Shown: positions 1-7,566 of the stretch, in pieces
Numbering within the stretch: position 1 is the stretch's first letter
How the letters are laid out: every line of letters begins with the position of its first letter
Assembly (NCBI RefSeq): GCF_002973535.1
Contig: NZ_PVEP01000003.1
Coordinates: 186,001 to 250,000 of the forward strand
Reading direction: 5' to 3'
DNA from: Albidovulum denitrificans
GTDB lineage: Bacteria > Pseudomonadota > Alphaproteobacteria > Rhodobacterales > Rhodobacteraceae
DNA: 64,000 nucleotides
Notes under the pieces: generated by a model
Told to the model about the DNA's origin: nothing
Database searches by the model: none
What the model saw: the letters and a program-made list of their open reading frames with translations, nothing else
Program-made: the position numbers and the translations under genes

Positions 1-66
1 ATACTACGGAGTATTTCAGATGCATGTGAAGCTCTGGAAAGGTGAAGAAAGTTCATTTTTAGTGAA

Positions 67-1398
67 ATGGCCCCCATGCTTGCTGAACTTGCCGCAGCCC
101 CCGCTTTTGACGACGTTCCGGGACAGGACCCGCTGCATCGTCGGGGCGGCGATCTGTGGATGGACGGGGTGGCCCTCGCGGGGATCGCGGCGGCGGTCGG
201 GACGCCGTTCTACGCCTATTCGGCGGGTGCGCTCAGGGCGGGCTACGGGGCGCTCGCCGGGGCCGTCGCGCCGCAGGGGGTTGAGGTCTGTTTCGCCGTC
301 AAGGCCAACGGCAATATCCACGTTCTGACGGAATTCGCCCGGCTCGGCTGCGGCATGGACATCGTCTCGGGCGGAGAGATGACGCGCGCGCTGGCAGCCG
401 GGGTTCCGGCGGAGAGGATCATCTTCTCCGGCGTCGGCAAGACCGGGGCGGAACTGCGCGCGGCGCTGCGGGCGGGGCTGCGCCAGATCAACGTCGAAAG
501 CCCGGCAGAGCTTGAGGCGGTGGCAGAGGCGGCGCGCGATCTGGGGGTGCGGGCGCCGGTGGCGCTGCGGGTCAATCCCGATGTCGATGCCCTGACCCAT
601 GCCAAGATCACCACGGCGCGCAAGGACAGCAAGTTCGGCATTCCCATCGCCGATATCCCGGCGCTTTACACCGCGGCGGCCGCCCGGCCGGAACTGGAAC
701 TCGCCGGGCTGGCGCTTCATATCGGCTCGCAGATCCTTGACCTTGAGCCGTTCCGCCGGGCCTGGTCGGCGATGGCCGATCTGATCCGCGCCCTGCGGGC
801 CGCCGGGCAGCGGGTAGAGCGGCTGGACCTTGGCGGCGGCCTTGGGATCGGCGGCGAGGAGCAGCCCGCCCCCTGCCTTGCCGATTACGCGCGGGTCATC
901 GCGGACACCGTGGGCGGCATGGACCTTGCGCTGACGATCGAGCCGGGCCGCTGGCTTTGCGCCCGCGCGGGCGTGATGGTGGCGGGCGTCACCTATACCA
1001 AACCCGGCGACGGGGCCGGTTTCGCCATCGTCGACGCGGCGATGAACGATCTGATGCGCCCGGCGCTTTACGATGCGCGCCACGGCGTCGAAACGGTGGC
1101 CGCGCCGCGCGCGCCGACCGATGCGGGGCGATGCCGGCTGGTCGGGCCGATCTGCGAAAGCTCGGACGATTTCGGGGCTTATGAGGGGCTTGGCCCGCTT
1201 CGGGCGGGCGATCTTCTGGCCTTCCGCGACACCGGGGCCTATGGCGCCGCGATGTCCTCTACCTACAATTCGCGCGACCTGATTCCCGAGGTTCTGGTGG
1301 ATGGCGACCGCTTCCGCGTGATCCGCCGCCGGGTCGGGATCGACGCGGCGCTGCGCCTGGAAACGCCCGGTCCCTGGCAGCGGGAGGAACAGGACTGA
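67..1398 (+). CDS. lysA: Diaminopimelate decarboxylase-like, PLP fold type III (LysA)
   Basis: Predicted to decarboxylate meso-diaminopimelate to L-lysine in the cytoplasm. The 443-residue protein has the alanine-racemase-type barrel: PLP lysine in CFAVKANGN (K79), HIGSQ, the phosphate-binding GGGLG, EPGR, catalytic-cysteine motif CESSD (C363) and GAYG near the C-terminus. The first 25 residues look non-homologous to the family, so the true start may be internal; ATG 67 is the longest choice. It differs clearly from the usual rhodobacterial LysA as I remember it and may be a second copy. It sits 116 nt before a peptide-transporter operon on the same strand, suggesting use of imported diaminopimelate rather than, or besides, de novo lysine synthesis. 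A related amino-acid decarboxylase specificity is possible. Confidence 0.85.
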   Translation: MAPMLAELAAAPAFDDVPGQDPLHRRGGDLWMDGVALAGIAAAVGTPFYAYSAGALRAGYGALAGAVAPQGVEVCFAVKANGNIHVLTEFARLGCGMDIVSGGEMTRALAAGVPAERIIFSGVGKTGAELRAALRAGLRQINVESPAELEAVAEAARDLGVRAPVALRVNPDVDALTHAKITTARKDSKFGIPIADIPALYTAAAARPELELAGLALHIGSQILDLEPFRRAWSAMADLIRALRAAGQRVERLDLGGGLGIGGEEQPAPCLADYARVIADTVGGMDLALTIEPGRWLCARAGVMVAGVTYTKPGDGAGFAIVDAAMNDLMRPALYDARHGVETVAAPRAPTDAGRCRLVGPICESSDDFGAYEGLGPLRAGDLLAFRDTGAYGAAMSSTYNSRDLIPEVLVDGDRFRVIRRRVGIDAALRLETPGPWQREEQD

Positions 1399-1405
1399 CA
1401 TCGCA

Positions 1406-1431
1406 GGCGGCCCGCCGGGACAGGGGCCGCC
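1406..1431 (+). terminator. GC hairpin after lysA
   Basis: Eight-base arms GGCGGCCC (1406-1413) and GGGCCGCC (1424-1431) lie just after the lysA stop. There is no following T-tract, so it may be a processing or stabilising hairpin rather than a true intrinsic terminator, and read-through into the transporter genes is possible. Confidence 0.35.
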
Positions 1432-1514
1432 CAAGGACAAGGCTCACCCGACAACAGCGGCCGCCGGGTGGCGCCCCACGCAACAGCGGCCGGACCGACA
1501 GAACGAGGTGTCAC

Positions 1515-3098
1515 ATGACGACGAGAACGAAACTGCTCCTGGCCAGCGGATTGGCCAGCCTGATGCTGATGTCACCGGCTTTCGCCGAGAACATGCTGCG
1601 CGTGTCCTATTCCGAGGACCCGAAGACCGCCGATGTGCAGATGACGACGGATGCCTACACGCTTCCGCTGAACATCTTCGACCGGCTCGTCGAATCGGAG
1701 ACGACCGGGCCGGGCCAGTCGGCGCTGGTGCCGGGGCTGGCGGAAAGCTGGGAGGTGTCCGAAGACGGCCTGACCTATACCTTCCACCTGCGCGCGGGCG
1801 TCAAGTTCCATGACGGCGCCGACCTGACCGCCGACGACGTGGTCTATACGTTCGACCGGATGCTGAACCCGGCGACCAAGGCGCTGAACACCGACATCCT
1901 GACCTTCATCGCCGGGGCAGAAGAGCGTCTGGATGGCGCCGCCGACAGCGTGTCCGGCCTGAAGGCGCTGGACGATCTCACCGTGCAGATCACGCTGACG
2001 AAACCCTATGCGGCCTTCCTGGCGCTGCTGGCCTCGCCCGGCGCCTCGATCTATGACCGCGATTTCACCGAAGCGGCGGGCGATCAGTTCGGCCTGACCC
2101 CGGAAACCACCAACGGCACCGGACCATTCATCCTGCGCGACTACACTCTGAACGACAGCCAGATGCTTGAGGCGAATGACGACTACTGGCGCGGCCGGGC
2201 GAAGCTTGACCGGCTTCTGGTGCGCGTGGTCTCGGATTCCGAGACGCTGCGGCTGCTGTTCGAAACCGATGAGCTTGACGTCTTCGACCTTGACTATGCG
2301 CCGACGCAGACGCCGTATTTCTACGGCAGCGACCAGTGGAAGGGTCAGGTCCGTTCGGGTCCGCGCGTGGGGATCTATTACTACGCCATCAACCAGTTGA
2401 AGGAGCCGTTCGGCGACGCGCGCGTGCGCAAGGCGTTCCAGATGGCGATCGACCGGCAGACCATCCTCGACAAGAACTTCTACGGCAAGGGCAAGCTGGA
2501 AGACGGCGTGATGCCGCGCGGCCTGGCCTGCTACACCCCTGCCGAGGCGATCGAATACAACCCCGCCAAGGCGCGCGAACTTCTGGCCGAGGCCGGGTAT
2601 CCCGACGGGGTCGAGATCAACCTGCAACAGGTGTCGAGCTGGTCGACCAAATGGTCTGACATGAACCAGATCATCCAGGCGCAGGTCGCCGAGGCCGGGT
2701 TCAAGGCCAATATCGTCACCACCGACGAGGCCGCCTTCCTCGCCGCGCGCAAGACCGGCGAGGCCGAGGCCTATACCCAGGTCTGGTCGGCGGACTTCAA
2801 CGACCCGGACAACTTCTTCTACACCTTCTTCTCGGAGTCCGGGACCAAGGTGCGCGGCTACAACAACGAAGACCCCGAGGTCTTTGCCGCCATCGAAGAG
2901 GGGCGCGGGATGACCGATCCGGCGGCGCGCTGCAAGCTTTATCAGGATCTGACGGCGCGGATCGTGGGGACGGACGCGGCCTGGGTGCCGCTGTTCAGCC
3001 TTGATCACAGCTATGTCGTGCAGCCGCGGGTGAAGAACTTCGTCGTACCCTGGAACGGCTGGAGCGACATGAGCTACTACAAGGTCGAGGTCGAGTAA
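1515..3098 (+). CDS. Family-5 peptide ABC transporter substrate-binding protein (DppA/OppA type)
   Basis: Periplasmic ligand receptor of the peptide importer encoded by the next four genes. The 527-residue length and SBP_bac_5 pattern (early segment on target placement, YTFHLRAGVKFHDG motif, VVYTFDRM) are typical of DppA/OppA. The N-terminus is a Sec signal peptide (basic MTTRTK, hydrophobic core, likely cleavage after SPAFA at residue 24). The ATG at 1515 follows an AGGTG ribosome site. Specificity cannot be read directly; the downstream D-aminopeptidase and YkuD-fold genes and upstream lysA suggest peptides with D-residues or diaminopimelate, such as murein peptides. Ordinary di- or oligopeptides, or glutathione-like ligands, remain possible. 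Confidence 0.9.
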   Translation: MTTRTKLLLASGLASLMLMSPAFAENMLRVSYSEDPKTADVQMTTDAYTLPLNIFDRLVESETTGPGQSALVPGLAESWEVSEDGLTYTFHLRAGVKFHDGADLTADDVVYTFDRMLNPATKALNTDILTFIAGAEERLDGAADSVSGLKALDDLTVQITLTKPYAAFLALLASPGASIYDRDFTEAAGDQFGLTPETTNGTGPFILRDYTLNDSQMLEANDDYWRGRAKLDRLLVRVVSDSETLRLLFETDELDVFDLDYAPTQTPYFYGSDQWKGQVRSGPRVGIYYYAINQLKEPFGDARVRKAFQMAIDRQTILDKNFYGKGKLEDGVMPRGLACYTPAEAIEYNPAKARELLAEAGYPDGVEINLQQVSSWSTKWSDMNQIIQAQVAEAGFKANIVTTDEAAFLAARKTGEAEAYTQVWSADFNDPDNFFYTFFSESGTKVRGYNNEDPEVFAAIEEGRGMTDPAARCKLYQDLTARIVGTDAAWVPLFSLDHSYVVQPRVKNFVVPWNGWSDMSYYKVEVE

Positions 3099-3106
3099 GC
3101 CCGACC

Positions 3107-3135
3107 GGCCGGGGCTGGCCCTGCCCGCCCCGGCC
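3107..3135 (+). terminator. Intercistronic hairpin after the binding-protein gene
   Basis: Arms GGCCGGGG (3107-3114) and CCCCGGCC (3128-3135) form a perfect 8-bp stem in the 105-nt gap before the permease gene. Such hairpins commonly protect the binding-protein mRNA and lower permease expression; no T-run follows. Confidence 0.5.
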
Positions 3136-3203
3136 CGACACCCCCCGGAAGCCACGCCGCAGATCCGCTGCGTCGCGCGGCGTCGCAGAAAGGCAGCCCG
3201 CCG

Positions 3204-4139
3204 ATGCTGATGTTCGCGCTCAGGCGCATCCTTGTCTCCATCCCCGTCCTGATCGGCATCACGCTGATCCTCTTCATCATGCTGAACGTCGTTCCCGGCG
3301 ATCCCGTCGCGCTGATGATGAAGGAACATGCCAGCGCCGACGTGATCGAGAGGGTGCGCCAGCAGATGCATCTCGACGACCCGCTGCTTACCCGCTACCT
3401 CAGCTTTCTCTGGGACGCGCTGCACGGCGATCTGGGCAAGTCGATCAAGCTGAACCGTCCGGTGACGGACCTGATCCTGAAAGCCTTTCCCAACACGCTG
3501 ATGCTGGCCGTCTCGGCGGCGCTGGTATCGTGGATCGTCGGCATTCCGGTGGGCATCCTCTCGGCGGTGCGGCGCGACAGCTTTCTTGACCGTTTCTTCA
3601 TGGGCTTTTCGCTGCTGGGCGTGTCGATGCCGATCTTCTGGTCGGCGCTGCTTTTGCAATATGTCTTCGCGATGAAACTGCGCCTGCTGCCGGTTTCGGG
3701 CTTTTACGGCTGGCAATACATGATCCTGCCCGCCATCGTGCTGGGCTGGTCCTCGGCCGGGGTGATCGCCCGGCTGATGCGGTCAAGCCTGCTTGAGGTG
3801 ATGCGGCTGGACTATATCCGCACCGCCCGCGCCAAGGGCCTGCGCGAAACCGGCGTCATCACCCGCCACGCGCTGAAGAACGCGCTGATCCCGGTGGTGA
3901 CGATCATGGCGATCCAGGTGGCGGGGCTTCTCTCGGGCGCCGTCATCACCGAGGCGATCTTTTCCATCCCCGGCGTCGGGCGGATCACGATCAGCGCGAT
4001 TTCCTCGCGCGACATGCCGCTGTTGCAGGGGGCAGTGCTGTTCGCCACCGTTCTGGTGATCCTGGGCAATCTGGTGGCCGATATCCTGTATTCCGTCCTC
4101 GATCCCCGGATCCGCGCGCAGATGAGGAAAGAGGCATGA
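3204..4139 (+). CDS. Peptide ABC transporter permease, DppB type
   Basis: Inner-membrane subunit of the peptide importer. At 311 residues it matches DppB/OppB: a first membrane segment at the N-terminus (MLMFALRRILVSIPVLIGIT), the conserved NVVPGDPV stretch, a large periplasmic loop and five further membrane spans. The EAA-type cytoplasmic loop that contacts the ATPases is visible as YIRTARAKGL followed by HALKNALIPV. Its last four bases overlap the start of the next permease (ATGA), showing translational coupling. Confidence 0.93.
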   Translation: MLMFALRRILVSIPVLIGITLILFIMLNVVPGDPVALMMKEHASADVIERVRQQMHLDDPLLTRYLSFLWDALHGDLGKSIKLNRPVTDLILKAFPNTLMLAVSAALVSWIVGIPVGILSAVRRDSFLDRFFMGFSLLGVSMPIFWSALLLQYVFAMKLRLLPVSGFYGWQYMILPAIVLGWSSAGVIARLMRSSLLEVMRLDYIRTARAKGLRETGVITRHALKNALIPVVTIMAIQVAGLLSGAVITEAIFSIPGVGRITISAISSRDMPLLQGAVLFATVLVILGNLVADILYSVLDPRIRAQMRKEA

Positions 4140-5029
4140 CGTCCCCCTCCGCCCCCCTGCCCGCCGATGCGATCGAGGCGCTGGAGGAAGCCAGCTTCCT
4201 GCGCGACACCGTCCGCGCCTTTCGCAAGAACCGCATGGCCATGGTCGGGCTGGCCTTCGTGCTGCTTCTGGTCCTCGGTGCGGTCTTCGCCCCCTGGATC
4301 AGCCCGCATGACCCCTATCGGGTGGCGCTGGACGAACAGTTGCTGCCCGCCTCGACGACCTACTGGCTTGGCACCGACAATTTCGGCCGCGACGTTCTGA
4401 CCCGCATCCTTTACGGGGCGCGCATCTCGCTTGTCGTGGGGATCGTCCCCAGCCTGATCTCGCTGATGATCGGCACGATGATGGGCATTCTCAGCGGCTA
4501 TCTGGGCGGCAGGACCGATTTCGTCGTCATGCGGCTGGCCGATATGATGATCGCCTTCCCCTCGCTGCTGCTGGCGATGGTGGTGATGTATACGCTGGGC
4601 GCGAACCTCCTGAACATCTTCATCGCGCTGGCGCTTGTCGGCTGGGCCTCGGTCGCGCGGGTGGTGCGGTCGCAGACGCTGGCGCTGCGCGAGAAGGAGT
4701 TCATCGAGGCCGCGCGCGCCAACGGGACGGCGCGGATCACGGTCATGCTGCGGCACATCTTTCCCAATGTGGTGCCGACGCTGATCGTGCTGTTCACGCT
4801 GGCCATTCCCGAGGCGATCATGTGGGAATCGAGCCTCAGCTTCCTGGGCGTCGGTGTGCAGCCCCCCGAGGCGAGCTGGGGCCTGCTGGTCGCCAAGGGC
4901 AAGGAATACATGTTCCAGGCCCCGGCCGTCGCCATCGCGCCGGGGGTTGCCATCCTTCTGACGGTGCTGGCGTTCAATTTCATCGGCGACGGGCTGCGCG
5001 ACGCGCTCGACCCCTCGATGAAGGATTAG
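4136..5029 (+). CDS. Peptide ABC transporter permease, DppC type
   Basis: Second permease, 297 residues, pairing with the DppB-type protein. It has the OppC N-terminal region (cytoplasmic helix, then one membrane span), the conserved LGTDNFGRDVLTRILYGAR sequence of DppC proteins, and the EAA loop EFIEAARANG...HIFPNV. The near-C-terminal segment around SLSFLGVGVQPP is a family hallmark. It starts within the previous gene (4-nt overlap) and ends 3 nt before the first ATPase, so translation is coupled. Confidence 0.93.
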   Translation: MTSPSAPLPADAIEALEEASFLRDTVRAFRKNRMAMVGLAFVLLLVLGAVFAPWISPHDPYRVALDEQLLPASTTYWLGTDNFGRDVLTRILYGARISLVVGIVPSLISLMIGTMMGILSGYLGGRTDFVVMRLADMMIAFPSLLLAMVVMYTLGANLLNIFIALALVGWASVARVVRSQTLALREKEFIEAARANGTARITVMLRHIFPNVVPTLIVLFTLAIPEAIMWESSLSFLGVGVQPPEASWGLLVAKGKEYMFQAPAVAIAPGVAILLTVLAFNFIGDGLRDALDPSMKD

Positions 5030-5032
5030 GCC

Positions 5033-6043
5033 ATGGCAGAGACAGACATCATCCTTTCGGTGCAGGGCCTGACGACCGAATTCAGCGGCGACCGCGGCGA
5101 TGTGCGGGTGCTGGACGACGTGTCCTTCGATGTGGGGCGCGGGCGCATCGTCGGGGTCGTGGGCGAATCCGGTTCGGGCAAGAGCATGACGGCGCTGTCG
5201 CTCATGGGGCTGGTGCCGCAGCCGCAGGGCCGGGTCAGCGCGCGGTCGATCACGCTCGACGGTCAGGAGATTTCGCGCCTTGGCCCGTCGGCGATGCGCC
5301 GCATCCGGGGCCGCGACATCGCCATGGTGTTTCAGGAACCGATGACATCTCTGAACCCCGTCCGGCGGGTCTGGGAACAGGTGGGGGAGCCGCTGGCGAT
5401 CCATCACGGGCTGGGCCGCCGCGCCATCCGGGCGCGCGTGCTTGAGATGTTCGAGCTTGTCGGCATACCGGAACCGAAGACGCGGCTCGATGCCTATCCG
5501 CACCAGTTGTCGGGCGGGCTGCGTCAGAGGGCAATGATCGCCATGGGCCTGATCTGCGAACCGAAGCTTTTGATCGCGGACGAGCCGACGACGGCGCTGG
5601 ACGTGACCACCCAGTCGCAGATCCTGCGCCTGATGCGCGACCTGCGCGACCGGGTCGGCACCTCGATCATCCTCATCACCCATGACCTCGGGATCATCGC
5701 CGAGATGTGCGACGAGGTGAACGTGATGTATGCCGGGCAACTGGTGGAACAGGGGGAGGTGTTCGCGCTTTTCGACCAGCCCGCCCATCCCTATACGCGC
5801 GGGCTTCTGGCCTCGATCCCGCGGGCGACCGAACCGCGCGCGGGGCGGCGGATGCCCTCGATCCCCGGCATGGTGCCGAACCTCGCGAAACTGCCGCCCG
5901 GCTGCCGCTTCAACCCGCGCTGTGGCGAGGTGATGCCGGTCTGCCTGCGTCGCGATCCCGGCCTGACCGCCGCCGGGACCGGGTCTGGCCCCGGCCACAC
6001 CGCCCGCTGCTGGCTGCACAGCCCGAACGGAGGGACGGCATGA
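5033..6043 (+). CDS. Peptide ABC transporter ATPase, DppD type
   Basis: Cytoplasmic ATPase of the importer, 336 residues. Walker A GESGSGKS lies near residue 44, the Q-loop near FQEPMTSLNP, the signature LSGGLRQR near residue 158 and Walker B LLIADEPTTALD follows. The C-terminal oligopeptide-transporter extension with conserved cysteines (GCRFNPRC) is present; in DppD/OppD proteins this region binds an iron-sulfur cluster. It follows dppC by 3 nt and overlaps the next ATPase by 4 nt. Confidence 0.94.
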   Translation: MAETDIILSVQGLTTEFSGDRGDVRVLDDVSFDVGRGRIVGVVGESGSGKSMTALSLMGLVPQPQGRVSARSITLDGQEISRLGPSAMRRIRGRDIAMVFQEPMTSLNPVRRVWEQVGEPLAIHHGLGRRAIRARVLEMFELVGIPEPKTRLDAYPHQLSGGLRQRAMIAMGLICEPKLLIADEPTTALDVTTQSQILRLMRDLRDRVGTSIILITHDLGIIAEMCDEVNVMYAGQLVEQGEVFALFDQPAHPYTRGLLASIPRATEPRAGRRMPSIPGMVPNLAKLPPGCRFNPRCGEVMPVCLRRDPGLTAAGTGSGPGHTARCWLHSPNGGTA

Positions 6044-7017
6044 CCGAAGACGTGGTGATCTCGACCCGCGACCTGACCCGGCATTTCCGGGTTGGCGGCG
6101 GGTTCCTTGGCGGCCCGGCGCGGGTGGTGCGCGCGGTCGATGGCGTGACGCTGGACATCCGCGCGCGCGAAACCTTCGCGCTGGTGGGCGAAAGCGGCTG
6201 CGGCAAGACCACGCTGGGCCGGGTGATGCTGCGCCTTCAGGAACCGACCTCGGGGACGGTCGCCTATCGCGGCACCGATCTTACCGGGCTGGACGAAGGC
6301 GCGATGAACGCCCTGCGCAAGAAGTTGCAGATCGTGTTCCAGGACCCCTATGCCTCGCTCAACCCCCGGATGCGGGTGGGGGAGATTCTGGCCGAACCCC
6401 TGCGCAGCCACGGTTTCGGCTCATCCGCAGAGATCCGTGAGAGAAGCGCCGAACTGCTGGAGATGGTCGGCCTCAGGCGGCAATACCTGCGCAATTACCC
6501 GCATCAGTTCTCGGGCGGTCAGCGTCAGCGTATCGGGATCGCGCGGGCGCTGGCGAACGGGCCGGATTTCGTCGTCTGCGACGAAAGCGTCTCGGCCCTT
6601 GACGTGTCGATCCAGGCGCAGGTCCTGAACCTTCTGGCCGATCTTCAGGACCAGTTGAAGCTGACCTATCTTTTCATCACCCACGACCTTGCCGTCGTGC
6701 GTCAGTTCGCCGACCGCGTCGGGGTGATGTTCCTTGGTCAACTGGTCGAGGTGGGCCGGACCGAAGAGCTGTTCGCCGCGCCGCTGCACCCCTATACGAT
6801 GCTGCTGATGGAGGCCGTCCCGCGCCCCGATCCGCACCAGCGCGGCCGGGACAGGCCGATCCTGACGGGTGAGATCCCAAGCCCGATGAACCTGCCGCCG
6901 GGGTGCCGGTTCCATACCCGCTGCCCCTTCGCGCGCGACATCTGCCGGGTGGAAGACCCGGCGCTGCAAGAGCGGGGCGGGCGCACCGTCGCCTGCCACT
7001 TTCCGCTGAACGGCTGA
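6040..7017 (+). CDS. Peptide ABC transporter ATPase, DppF type
   Basis: Second ATPase (325 residues), heterodimer partner of the DppD-type protein. Walker A is GESGCGKT, signature FSGGQRQR, Walker B VVCDESVSALD (serine replaces the usual proline after E) and the C-terminal cysteine motif is GCRFHTRC. The open frame extends upstream, but the ATG at 6040, inside the ATGA overlap with the preceding stop, is the natural start: the residues before it are antisense-like and lack homology. This completes a five-gene importer. Confidence 0.93.
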   Translation: MTEDVVISTRDLTRHFRVGGGFLGGPARVVRAVDGVTLDIRARETFALVGESGCGKTTLGRVMLRLQEPTSGTVAYRGTDLTGLDEGAMNALRKKLQIVFQDPYASLNPRMRVGEILAEPLRSHGFGSSAEIRERSAELLEMVGLRRQYLRNYPHQFSGGQRQRIGIARALANGPDFVVCDESVSALDVSIQAQVLNLLADLQDQLKLTYLFITHDLAVVRQFADRVGVMFLGQLVEVGRTEELFAAPLHPYTMLLMEAVPRPDPHQRGRDRPILTGEIPSPMNLPPGCRFHTRCPFARDICRVEDPALQERGGRTVACHFPLNG

Positions 7018-7030
7018 GAGGGAGAGACGA

Positions 7031-7546
7031 TTGGACCTGATCGTGACGGGAAAGGAAGGCCGCTGGCAGGCGCGTTTTGGCGACCGGGTCTGGCGCGCCG
7101 CCGTGGGCCGGGGCGGCATCGCCGAAAAACGGGCCGAGGGCGACGGGATCAGCCCGCTGGGCTGCTGGCCGATCCGGCGGGTGCTATGGCGCGCGGACAA
7201 GCTGGCAGCGGCGCCGGTGTCGGTCTTTCCGACCGCGGAAATCGCGCCCGATGACGGCTGGTGCGATGCGCCGGACCATCCCGCCTATAACCGCCCGGTA
7301 AAACGCCCCTTCGCGGCCAGCCATGAAGAGATGTGGCGCGGTGACGACCTTTACGACATCGTCGTCGTGCTGGGCCAGAATGACGACCCCGTCCTGCCCG
7401 GTGCGGGCAGCGCAATCTTCCTGCATGTCGCGCGCGAGGGTTATACCCCCACCGCCGGTTGCGCGGCGCTGAGCCGGGCGGACCTGCTGGAGTTCCTGGC
7501 CCTTGCCGGGCCGCAGACGCGGCTGTGCTTCCGCGATGGGGCGTGA
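7031..7546 (+). CDS. Cytoplasmic YkuD-fold protein, candidate L,D-carboxypeptidase
   Basis: 171 residues with no signal peptide. The YkuD catalytic signature is present: H132 and C144 in HVAREGYTPTAGC, followed by AALS. Conserved family features precede it (EGDGISPLG, DGWCDAPDHPAYN, SHEEMWRGDDLYD, GSAIFLHV). Secreted YkuD enzymes cross-link peptidoglycan; signal-less relatives of this size such as ElsL of Acinetobacter, as I recall, act in the cytoplasm as L,D-carboxypeptidases that trim D-alanine from tetrapeptides during murein recycling. The setting between a peptide importer and a D-aminopeptidase fits that role, which remains inference. The start is TTG 7031 after GGGAGAGACGA. Confidence 0.8.
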   Translation: MDLIVTGKEGRWQARFGDRVWRAAVGRGGIAEKRAEGDGISPLGCWPIRRVLWRADKLAAAPVSVFPTAEIAPDDGWCDAPDHPAYNRPVKRPFAASHEEMWRGDDLYDIVVVLGQNDDPVLPGAGSAIFLHVAREGYTPTAGCAALSRADLLEFLALAGPQTRLCFRDGA

Positions 7547-7566
7547 TGGGGGCGCGTGAGGGGGCG

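Noticed and set aside
1572-6019. Very long open frames on the minus strand opposite the peptide transporter genes
   Set aside because: Arg/His/Asp-rich, low-complexity translations typical of antisense frames in GC-rich DNA; the + strand genes match known families throughout.
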